From assembly GCA_012932295.1 (NCBI GenBank), contig JAAONU010000022.1, forward strand, positions 1-64,000: a stretch of DNA of 64,000 nucleotides. Reading direction: 5' to 3'. This document shows positions 12,001 through 22,405 of this stretch, piece after piece. Under the pieces are notes generated by a model, which saw only the letters and a list, made by a program, of their open reading frames with translations, did no database searches and was not told the origin of the DNA. Source of the DNA: Cyclina sinensis. Its lineage: Eukaryota; Mollusca; Bivalvia; Venerida; Veneridae. A program made the position numbers and the translations under genes. The first letter of the stretch is position 1. Each line of letters begins with the position of its first letter.

Positions 12001-13807
12001 CTGCATCATCTCATCACAGAAACGCGAATAAGCCGTGAAGTGATTCACTCTGCATCATCTCATCACAGAAACGTGAATAAGCCGTAAATGGATTCACTCT
12101 GCATCATCTCATCACAGAAACGCGAATAAGCCGTGACGTGATTTACTCTGCATCATCTCATCACAGAAGCGCGAATAAGCCGTGACGTGATTCACTCTGC
12201 ATCATCTCATCACAGAAACGCGAATAAGCCGTGACGTGATTCACTCTGCATCATCTCATCACAAAAACGCGAATAAGCCTTGACCTGATTCACTCTGCAT
12301 CATCTCATCACAGAAACGCGAATAAGCCTTGACGTGATTCACTCTGCATCATCTCATCACAGAAACGCGAATAAGACATGACGTGATTCACTCTGCATCA
12401 TCTCATCACAGAAACGCGAATAAGCCGTGAAGTGATTCACTCTGCATCATCTCATCACAAAACGCAAATAAGCCTTGACCTGATTCACTCTGCATCATCT
12501 CATCACAGAAACGCGAATAAGCCGTGACGTGATTCACTCTGCATCATCTCATCACAGAAACGTAAATAAGCCGTGACGTGATTCATTCTGCATCATCTCA
12601 TCACAGAAACGCGAATAAGCCTTGACCTGATTCACTCTGCATCATCTCATCACAGAAACGCGAATAAGCCTTGACGTGATTCACTCTGCATCATCTCATC
12701 ACAGAAACGCGAATAAGCCTTGACGTGATTCACTCTGCATCATCTCATCACAGAAACGCGAATAAGACATGACGTGATTCACTCTGCATCATCTTATCAC
12801 AGAAACGTGAATAAGCCATGACGTGATTCACTCTGCATCATCTCATCACAGAAACGCGAATAAGCCATGACGTGATTCACTCTGCATCATCTCATCAAAG
12901 AAACGCGAAAAAGCTGTGACGTGATTCACTCTGCGCCATCTCATCACAGAAACGCGAAAAAGCCGTGACGTGATTCACTCTGCATCATCTCATCACAGAA
13001 ACGCAAATAAGCCATGACGTGATTCACTCTGCATCATCTCATCACAGAAACGCGAATAAGACATGACGTGATTCACTCTGCATCATCTCATCACAGAAAC
13101 GTGAATAAGCCATGACGTGATTCACTCTGCATCATCTCATCACAGAAACGCGAATAAGCCATGACATGATTCACTCTGCATCATCTCATCAAAGAAACGC
13201 GAAAAAGCTGTGACGTGATTCACTCTGCGCCATCTCATCACAGAAACGCGAAAAGCCGTGACGTGATTGACTCTGCATCATCTCATCACAGAAACGCGAA
13301 TAAGCCATGACGTGATTCACTCTGCATCATTTCATCACACGAAAACGTGAATAAGCCATGACATGTTTCACTCTGCATCATCTCATCACATAAACGCGAA
13401 TAAGCCGTGACGTGATTCACTCTGCATCATCTCATTACAGAAGCGCGAATAAGCCGTGACGTGATTCACTCTGCATCATCTCATCACAGAAGCGCGAATA
13501 AGCCGTGACGTGATTCATTCTGCATCATCTCATCACAGAAACGCGAATAAGCCGTGACGTGATTCACTCTGCATCATCTCATCACAGAAACGCGAATAAA
13601 CCATGAGGTGATTCACTGCATCATCTCATCACAGAAACGCGAAAAAGCCATGAGGTGATTCACTCTGCATCATCTCATCACAGAAACGCGAATAAGCCGT
13701 GACGTGATTCACTCTGCATCAGCTCATTATAGAAACGCGAATAAGCCGTGACGTGATTCACTCTGCATCATCTCATCACAGAAACGCGAATAAGCCGTGA
13801 CGTGATT
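12001..13807. repeat. 49-bp satellite array, about 37 copies
   Basis: Head-to-tail units of 49 bp with cores 'ctgcatcatctcatcacag', 'aaacgcgaataagcc' and '(a/g)tgacgtgattcactc'. Most variation is point substitution, with rare indels (for example near 13236 and 13612, where bases are lost). Some blocks recur, for example the run with 'agacatgacg' then 'acgtgaataagccatg' at about 12760-12960 and again at about 13045-13250, showing that multi-unit segments were duplicated. Each unit holds a TGACGT half-site of the kind bound by CREB/ATF proteins; whether this matters is unknown. Confidence 0.95.
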
Positions 13808-14909
13808 AATACAATTCAATTTACAGACTCGGCACGTATATAAACACTCCTCGGCAGGGAAGTGTTTCATACAAAACCTTGTTTATATAAAGTTAAAGTA
13901 AATTTAAAAGAATAATTATGACTGGCAAATTTTGCTAAAGATTAACGGAAACGATTGGTTTGGTAGAACCTTACTACTTTGTTAGCAATCCAGCGATGTA
14001 TGGTCAAATGTCAAATTGTCACATGCCAGTTTGGAATTATCTATACACTTAACTTAAATTTCATTCAAAATATCGGATTCTATAACTCCTGATTATCTTC
14101 AAGCTGTGTTCTAAATTAATTGCATGTCATACAAATTATTATTTATTTTATAAAAGGGAGACAGAAAAAGCAGAAACAGATGGCATGGATACAAAATCCA
14201 TAGAATCATTTCTGAAACAGAGATGGAATTAATGAAATATTATCTCATAAGCAGGTACTTGTTTGCCGTTGTCAAATAATGTGAACCTTTCTTTCAAAAC
14301 GTCATTGATGGTTGAAAAGAAAATTATAATAGATGTTAATCTGAATACATGACTCTTCATTCATTCATTCATAAATAAATAAATATTTTCGCATTCTAAG
14401 AATTTTTGCAAATTAATTTTTATACCATGATGTCTTTATTTGAAGAAGATTTGGTGCTATGATCTGCTGTCTTGGATACACGAGAAAAGTACATACACAC
14501 AATCAAAAGTATGTTATAAGCTTGGTTTTCATGCGGTAGTGTTCAAAGATTTTTATTTAGATATTGCATGTATTGCGGCCGAGACAAGTTTTTTAGGGAA
14601 AGTTGTTCAGAAAAAAAACCAAAAAAAACAAAACAAAACAAAAACAAAAAACAGGTGTGACCGAAGTCCAGTTTTGAAAAATAGCTTGTAGTATTTATCC
14701 AGATAAAGGCTGACACAATATTTGACACGGAAAAAATGAGTCTTTTAAATATAAAAATTTAGAATAAACGTTTCGCTGTAAAAGAAACCAGGTTTACCGT
14801 AGTAGATAGTTTCTTTACGTAGGGCCTTCAATACCCGTTAAACTCGCAAAAATAGTAAAAAACTGCACCGAATGATATGTACAATTGGCATATCAATTCA
14901 AATAAGAAA
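13808..14909. other. Non-coding stretch with one weak exon candidate
   Basis: AT-rich. At 14157-14232 a possible acceptor (taaaag) opens a 24-codon frame, ETEKAETDGMDTKSIESFLK then QRWN and stop, which reads protein-like. No donor or upstream partner was found, so it is only noted. A purine-rich run of 'aaaaccaaaaaaaacaaaac' type lies at 14610-14655, and 'ataaataaataaat' at about 14372-14386. Confidence 0.35.
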
Positions 14910-14999
14910 GCTAATTGTTGAATCATATGAGAATCGGAAGCTAATTGTTGAATCATGTGAGAATCAGAAGCTAATTGTTGAATCATATGAGAATCAGAC
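14910..14999. repeat. 30-bp tandem repeat, 3 copies
   Basis: Copies of 'gctaattgttgaatcata(t/g)g' plus 'agaatc(g/a)ga' begin at 14910, 14940 and 14970. The period is a multiple of three, so the open frame crossing it is not informative. Confidence 0.9.
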
Positions 15000-15530
15000 A
15001 AGACAATTTTAAATTGATAAAATTCTATCAGAGCTCGAGAATCATTTCCTATGCCTACAACTATTCTAAAACCAAGATATTTCAAAATATACACGTGTAG
15101 CCATTACTGATTTGGCCCGATTTTCTGACATTTAGATTTTGGAGAAAATAATTTACTGTTGTCCAGATCAGATAGCCTTGGCCATGACTTTATATATTTT
15201 GAATGTATTACTGTCCTTCGATCTGCGTATATGATTGTTCAAATTATGTCCCTGTGGTCATGACTGGTTTCATGCCGGGCAGTTATGCTGAATAATTATT
15301 CTTACAAAGGACCTTGGAGGAAAATACCTGATCAATCATTAAAGAATATTTTTAACAATTTCATAACCTGCAGCAATGGTCAGTAATGAATCCTCTCTAA
15401 GCTGAAGCACAAATGTAGGAAAAGTGTTTTTTTTTAAATATAAATCTATAGCTTTGTAGAAAATTTGCCGTGAATCATTGTTAAGTTGGCCAGTGCCGGG
15501 CGAGTTTATGTTACTTCCTTGTGATTACCA
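15000..15530. other. Non-coding stretch with a short dispersed-element fragment
   Basis: The segment at about 15232-15290 ('ttcaaattatgtccctgtgg', then 'catgccgggcagt') resembles parts of the dispersed element at 55.4-56.3 kb, where 'ttcaaattatgtccctgtgg' also occurs near 55905. No coding evidence is seen. Confidence 0.5.
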
Positions 15531-15534
15531 TTGC

Positions 15535-16233
15535 TTCGCTTGGGGTTTGTATAGTATGCTCCGCTTGGGGTTTATATAGAATGCTCCAATTGGGGTTTGT
15601 ATAGTATGCTCCGCATGAGGTTTGTATAGTATGCTCCACTTGGGGTTTGTATAGTGTGCTCCGCATGAGGTTTGTATTATATGCTCCACTTGGGGTTTGT
15701 ATAGTATGCTCCGCATGAGGTTTGTATTATATGCTCCACTTGGGGTTTGTATAGTATGCTCCACTTTGGGGTTTGTATTATATGCTCCACTTGGGGTATG
15801 TATAGTATGCTTCGCATGAGGTTTGTATAGTATGCTCCACTTGGGGTTTGTATAGTATGCTCCACTTGGGGTTTGTATAGTATGCTCCGCATGAGGTTTG
15901 TATTATATGCTCCACTTGGGGTTTGTATAGTATGCTCCGCATGAGGTTTGTATAGTATGCTCCACTTGGGGTTTGTATAGTATGCTCCACTTTGGGGTTT
16001 GTATTATATGCTCCACTTGGGGTATGTATAGTATGCTTCGCATGAGGTTTGTATAGTATGCTCCCATTGGGGTTTGTATAGTATGCTCCACTTGGGGTTT
16101 GTATAGTATGCTCCACTTTGGGGTTTGTATTATATGCTCCACTTGGGGTTTGTATAGTATGCTTCGCATGAGGTTTGTATAGTATGCTCCACTTGGGGTT
16201 TGTATAGTATGCTCCACTTGGGGTTTGTATAGT
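15535..16233. repeat. 25-bp tandem array, about 28 copies, with higher-order structure
   Basis: The unit is 'ggggtttgtatagtatgctcc' plus four variable bases (acttg, gcttg, gcatg). One class carries 'gcatgaggtttg' and another 'tattatatgctcc'. A block with 'cactttggggtttgtatt' followed by 'ggggtatgtatagtatgctt' occurs near 15760 and again near 15990, so larger blocks were duplicated. Because 25 is not a multiple of three and the unit has no stop on the minus strand, all three minus frames stay open with a 25-residue repeat. These open frames are artefacts. Confidence 0.95.
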
Positions 16234-16974
16234 ATACATAAAATTTTAACTTTATTGTGTATTGGGGACTTATATATGGGCGGGAAAATATACAAAAAAA
16301 TCATCAATTCCTGAAGCTTCTAGGATATCAATTTTACGTCCAACAAACGCAGTTTGAAAGGGTCGTTCTGAAGTCAGTCTGTTGATAGGTTCGGTATTTT
16401 GATACACATATTTTCAACGGTAATTTCCAGCAATAGCGTACGTTTCTTCAGACTAGATTTCAGTTTTAAAGTCTAGGCTATTGACAGAAATGGAATATTT
16501 GAGACACAGATGTACTATTCACATACATCGTGGCTGCAAATTACTACTGAAAACGTTTGATTAAAAGCACTAAACTGAGGCACTTGCTCCATTAGCAGTA
16601 GTGTTGTCTTAAAGGTTGAATTATAAATTGTGAACATTTACCAGTAAAAATGTATATATATATGGCATTTAAACTGAGAGTGCGTGACACTTTTTCTAGC
16701 GCACTTTAGTCATACAGGACTTCCATGAAACTGCGACTGCAGCTTTTAGAACAAGATTACTTAGATGGGCAACTTTTAACTCTTCTAACTTTTAACTCTT
16801 CTTTTAAACCTTCATCTTAATGAGTAAAACTAGATACTTTTTACTAATAAATAGATAATTCAAGAAACAATGCAGAATAAAATTAGCCCACGTAACCACT
16901 ATAGCCTAAAACGTCAAGAGGCAACAATAAACACAGATCACCAAGCTGATACGAAACAAGATAGATGAGGATTG
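16234..16974. other. Non-coding spacer between two arrays
   Basis: Mixed AT-rich sequence with a short (ta)n run at about 16653-16664 and a duplicated 'aacttttaactcttct' at about 16770-16803. No exon is supported. Confidence 0.4.
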
Positions 16975-18425
16975 CGTGAATAACATAAACCTAAATGATG
17001 AAGGTCTGTGGGAATAACATAAACCTAAGTGATGAAGGTCAGCAGGAATAACATAAACCTAAGTGATGAAGGTCTGCGGGAATAACATAAACCTAAGTGA
17101 TGAAGGTCTGCGGGAATAACATAAACCTAAGTGATGAAGGTCTGCGGGAATAACATAAACCTAAGTGATGAAGGTCTGTGGGAATAACATAAACCTAAGT
17201 GATGAAGGTCTGTGGGAATAACATAAACCTAAGTGATGAAGGTCAGCAGGAATAACATAAACCTAAGTGATGAAGGTCTGCGGGAATAACATAAACCTAA
17301 GTGATGAAGGTCTGTGGGAATAACATAAACCTAAGTGATGAAGGTCTGTGGGAATAACATAAACCTAAGTGATGAAGGTCTGTGGGAATAACATAAACCT
17401 AAGTGATGAAGGTCTGTGGGAATAACATAAACCTAAGTGATGAAGGTCAGCAGGAATAACATAAACCTAAGTGATGAAGGTCTGTGGGAATAACATAAAC
17501 CTAGGTGATGAAGGTCTGCGGGAATAACATAAACCTAAGTGATGAAGGTCTGCAGGAATAACATAAACCTAAGTGATGAAGGTCTGCAGGAATAACATAA
17601 ACCTAGGTGATGAAGGTCTGCGGGAATAACATAAACCTAAGTGATGAAGGTCAGCAAAAATAACATAAACCTAAGTGATGAAGGTCTGCATGAATAACAT
17701 AAACCTAAGTGATGAAGGTCTGCAGGAATAACATAAACCTAAGTGATGAAGGTCTGCGGGAATAACATAAACCTAAGTGATGAAGGTCTGCAGGAATAAC
17801 ATAAACATAAGTGATGAAGGTCTGCGGGAATAACATAAACCTAAGTGATGAAGGTCTGCAGGAATAACATAAACATAAGTGATGAAGGTCTGCAGGAATA
17901 ACATAAACCTAAGTGATGAAGGTCTGCAGGAATAACATAAACCTAAGTGATGAAGGTCTGCAGGAATAACATAAACATAAGTGATGAAGGTCTGTGGGAA
18001 TAACATAAACATAAGTGATGAAGGTCTGCAGGAATAACATAAACCTAAGTGATGAAGGTCTGCAGGAATAACATAAACCTAGGTGATGAAGGTCTGTGGG
18101 AATAACATAAACCTAAGTGATGAAGGTCAGCAAGAATAACATAAACCTAAGTGATGAAGGTCTGCATGAATAACATAAACCTAAGTGATGAAGGTCTGCA
18201 GGAATAACATAAACCTAAGTGATGAAGGTCTGCGGGAATAACATAAACCTAAGTGATGAAGGTCTGCAGGAATAACATAAACATAAGTGATGAAGGTCTG
18301 TGGGAATAACATAAACCTAAGTGATGAAGGTCTGCAGGAATAACATAAACCTAAGTGATGAAGGTCTGCAGGAATAACATAAACCTAAGTGATGAAGGTC
18401 TGCGGGAATAACATAAACGTAGGGT
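16975..18425. repeat. 34-bp tandem array, about 43 copies
   Basis: The unit is 'aataacataaacctaagtga' followed by 'tgaaggtctgcggg'. Variants differ at a few positions (tgtggg, agcagg, gcagg, cataaacataag, ctaggtg). Variant order repeats over several units, for example the runs around 17610-17790 and 18060-18250, which points to block duplication or unequal exchange. Divergence between units is only a few per cent, so the array is young or homogenised. Confidence 0.95.
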
Positions 18426-18679
18426 GATGCAGGTCTATGAGATTTTCTGCTTGTTTACTGTTATATTTTAGTGTTCCAGTTTGAAAAAAAGCACAAATAA
18501 TCTTTATTTAACAATTCACCACTTTGGCAATATCCTCAACTTGTATGCGTAAATTAGAATTTAAAATTATTTATGAAATCTTAATTTAATATATTTTTTA
18601 TTATTACGCTTTCAAAATATGCTAAAAGAATTAAAACACTTGCATTGTATTAACACTAATACCTGTGTTTGCTTTTTAG

Positions 18680-18778
18680 ACCACCGGAAATTCTAAGAAG
18701 AAATACACAGACAATGTATTAGTGACCAGTCTGGCATCCGCCAATGAAGAGAGGCTTTCTGCTGCACATGCCTGGTGA
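18680..18778 (+). CDS. Probable terminal coding exon of a plus-strand gene, protein not recognised
   Basis: A pyrimidine-rich acceptor 'tgtttgctttttag' ends at 18679. The next 96 bases, read in phase 0, encode 32 residues beginning TTGNSKKKYTDNVLVTSLAS and ending ERLSAAHAW before TGA at 18776-18778. Codon use is far less AT-rich than the flanks (GCA TCC GCC, GCT GCA CAT GCC TGG), which supports real coding. I do not recognise the C-terminus. No matching upstream exon could be found between 1 and 18.6 kb, so the rest of the gene may lie across the tandem arrays or outside the window. The gene would end convergently with the minus-strand gene whose stop codon is at 22272. Confidence 0.5.
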   Translation, partial: TTGNSKKKYTDNVLVTSLASANEERLSAAHAW

Positions 18779-21700
18779 CTGGACATCTCTTTCCCTTTAC
18801 GGTGGTGTTAGTTTCTTACAGTAACGTGTTTTCTGGTTATTTTGCGGCCCTATACCTTAAAAGTGTTCTTAGATGTTTTACACAGGACTCAGTTTGAAGA
18901 GTGAAGTCAAATCAAATCAAATTAATTGTAAACGCATAGAGCCAAGCCATTCATCTAATACAGTGTTTACTCAATGAAACAGCTGTAAAAAATGCCTTTC
19001 CAAGTGCCTCAGAACTCCGTCCTCGATAGCAGTGCACTGAACAAATACCAAGACAAACAAACTATAGTTAAAATGAGACAATCACATTTATTACCATTTA
19101 GAAGTGATAATACAGAATGACCACTATGAAATGTAAAGAACATAAAATCTAAAGTCGATAAAAACGTAGAGCCATTGCATGTTTACAATCCCTTGAAATT
19201 CAAAGTATATACTGTATTAATGTAACAAAATTTCAATACAAAAATTAATTTGTAAAATGAGCATATCAATTTAGAGCAAATTCTGAAGTAACTAAAATGT
19301 TGCTATGATGTTTTGACAACAGACACACTTAGGTATTTAATACTGTTAGTATATGCTTGTTTTGAACTGTTTATAAAAATCAATGAGAATTGTTCTTCAC
19401 CTATAGACAAAATACTTTTTAAACATAAAACTAGATCAGAAGGAATCAACTTAATAAACAAACGAGTTAGTTTTTCTTTATTGATTTTAACCGAAGATTA
19501 TATTTTTTTTCAAAGAGAAAAGATAATTTTGAAAAAAAAAATTAAATCAATTTACTCAAGAATAACATTGGTCTATCTTAAAGGTAACACATGCATTTTT
19601 CTAGTCTTGCATAAGTTGCAATGGTTAATTTTTGAAACGTAATATCTAACTATATTTAAACCACAAACACAGAACCTTTCAGAATTTCTTCTCTACAAAG
19701 GTTACAGTGCATATCGTCAATAGCACATTTTCATTTGTTAAATAAGAGAAAAGGAAATATATTAAAAACGCAAAAAATCTGTATGTTACAATAACCTGAG
19801 AAAATTGAGGAGAAAACTAAGATTTCATGCTACATGTATATACAGAAAGATTTTTCACCCTTACTTTGTAACTTCCCTTTTCTACAATATTATAACAGGT
19901 TATATGTTATAAACTTGCGAACAATAACATTTTTATTGCAGGCTTTGACAAGCATAAGTGGGCTTTATTCTTTGTCACACTTCCACATATATAATATTGT
20001 TGACTCAAGAATTTAATTCAATGTTCTATCCCCTACATATTAAGTTCAGAAACACATATCTACATTATCAGGGAAAAATTTACCATAAAAAGAAGTTTCG
20101 GTTGGCTTTAACTATATTGGCATTCGAGTTTTTCTAAGACACAACAATAAAATACTTGTACAATTATCCTTGCAAGTACATACTATCGTGAAATCACAGA
20201 TAAGAGATGCATTTCAGGAAAGTGGTATGACCCTGGATTAAACTAAAAATAAAGGACATGAAACATTTAAAAATACTCTCTTTCTGGGACAAATATGGTA
20301 ATTATCACATCTAAAACCAAGATGGCCATTGTGACCCGGTATCACTTATCTAGATATACAACTATTTTGCATACATGATTCAGACAGACATGATTTTTTA
20401 TAGAAACTGTGTAGACCAGATTACCCTAACAACCCATTAATGTGAGCAAATATGACCTTCACATTTTGAAACATGGGTTATAATAATAGATAATATTGTA
20501 ATATCTATTTCACATCTATTGCGAAACTTGTATCAATTACACTTGATAACTGCTTCCTGAATTAAAACAGTACTTGCACCAAACATGTAGAATGCAAAAA
20601 GTCACTTGGTGGGATTTGAAAGATCTCTTGATCATGAGTCTGGCATACTTCTATTGTTTCTTCAGAACTGAAATATACTGTGACATGCTAACAAGTGACA
20701 CTGACCTGTCAAAATGAAATGTAAAAATTGAAAAAAATAACATCTATGTTCTGACGATGCCTACAAAAAAGGTGTAAACTGGTCTACTTCAATTATAATG
20801 AAACTAGGAGGAAAAATCAAGTATCTGCTATGTGAAAGTGTCGGAGAAAGTGTTTAATACAAGGGAAAGTTGAGTTCAATGACACTGGAGTAAATTCATC
20901 CCCGAGGCCCTTTTATGTCTCTTAGGTGTTAGCTGTCACCAGTGTGAAATAAAAGAGAGACAAGAAATATCAAACTGTGTGACAAGATATATAAATGTTC
21001 AGTTATCTGAGAGTACTAATGAGTCATACAGAATATATCAGAAAAAGTGCCATAAAAGTACACCATATTCACCAAAGGCTTTACACAAGAATTTCTATCT
21101 TCATGATTAAAACACAGAATGGCAACTTGCATGACTTTAGAATGTCACTCTATCTGGAAAGTAAATCATAATTTTGAGAATGTCAGTTCAATCTCACTTT
21201 ATCGAACTAAACAAAAGTATCTTTCAACAATGAAGTGAATCACCAGTTAATCTATAATCACAAACATATTACAGTATATATAAATGACTCTGAAATGAGG
21301 CTAAAACATATCCAGTCAACATGAATTTTCTTACTTTAAAAAATCGGAATTCTAGAAATATCAGAGATGTATTTACAGTACTTTCAGTCAATGTCATTCA
21401 ATAAAATCCAGTCCCAACACCCGTTCAAAAAAGAAAGAGAGAGAAAAAGAAAATATGAAAAAATTGAGATACACAAACTCCTCTTTGAAAACTTCTGATA
21501 ACTTGGAAATCTTTGCACATAAATCTGAGTTCAACTCAAAGATGTTGTGTATAGAAATAATCAAAGCATGTTAGGTCCTAACCCTAGATGATCTTTGCTT
21601 ACATGCACAGCAGACAAACAGAGGATTGACTATCTGCCAAAAACTTAACAATCATGCTACATTTATACATAAATTATCACATATCTAAAGTTATATATAC

Positions 21701-22271
21701 AAATAGAAAATAAATTGAAATGTACATGGTCAATGATAAAAATGTAATAATTTTTTGTTGTAAATTTGGACGGATAAACTTTTTTAACATTATTTTCCAT
21801 AAGTATCATATATAAATAGTTCAAACCCCTAGAAATCATATCATGGTACGTTTTTCTAGGCTTGAAAACTACTGCAAACATTTTATACAACTGTCCTGGT
21901 TTCAAAATGTAAAAGTGTCAAAGATGAACCTCAATAAACAGACAACGAAAAAAAAAATGCTGTGATTTCAGCAAAACTTATTGCTAGACAAAAGAATTAT
22001 TCCATTCAAGCACTCAAGTACACAAATTTTTTTACAAGATGTCTGTTGATATAAAAATCATAGTTTGTTATCATCTCAGAACAGATGAGAAACACGTAAG
22101 CCTGTCATGCAGAAAGGCAACTTAAACCAGATATACTTAATGAGTATCAGTAACTGTATAAATATTATAAACTACAAGCATCACTATACATCATGCAAGA
22201 ATAATCTGATTGGTTTATTTGGTCATGTGATACAGTGAGCAAAGTGTCATGTGATCAGGAAATGTGATCAA
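18779..22271. other. Convergent 3' untranslated and intergenic region
   Basis: About 3.5 kb of AT-rich sequence with no tandem arrays and no exon-like frames beyond chance. Both candidate genes end towards it, so it should hold their 3' untranslated regions. AATAAA-type hexamers occur on both strands and none can be singled out except the one close to the minus-strand stop (22214-22219). Confidence 0.5.
22214..22219 (-). terminator. Candidate polyadenylation signal of the minus-strand gene
   Basis: TTTATT on the plus strand is AATAAA on the minus strand, about 53 bases beyond the TAA stop at 22272-22274. Use of this site would give a very short 3' untranslated region. Other copies lie further down, so this is only a candidate. 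Confidence 0.25.
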
Positions 22272-22405
22272 TTACTTCTTCTTGTGTCGTCTGGCAGCCA
22301 ACTTCTCCTGAAGGCCTTGTTCCATTCTGGCCTTGTTCAGTTCCTGTGCCTTCTGATAATCTTCAATATTTTTGGCAAACTCTTGTTTCAACTGAGTAAT
22401 GTCCC
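22272..22405 (-). CDS. Exon 11, last coding exon (residues 404-446 and stop)
   Basis: The acceptor is 'ttttttccacag'. Two bases complete Gly-403, then the frame reads DITQLKQEFAKNIEDYQKAQ and ends EKLAARRHKKK with TAA at 22274-22272. It is a single amphipathic helix with a basic tail that could act as a nuclear-localisation or microtubule/nucleic-acid contact patch. That is inference from charge only. Confidence 0.9.

Noticed and set aside
12001..13807. Regularly spaced repeats considered as a CRISPR array
   Set aside because: Units are contiguous 49-bp tandem repeats with no unique spacers, in an intron-bearing eukaryotic sequence without cas genes.
15525..16307. Overlapping minus-strand open frames with 'SILYKPQVEHTIQTP' repeats
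   Set aside because: All three frames are open with the same cycling peptide because of the 25-bp array. No start context, no splice partners, and several equivalent frames at once.
17773..18012. Minus-strand frame 'MFMLFPQTFITYVYVIPADL', hydrophobic and repeat-like
   Set aside because: Product of the 34-bp array, not membrane protein coding. Other frames of the same array stay open too.
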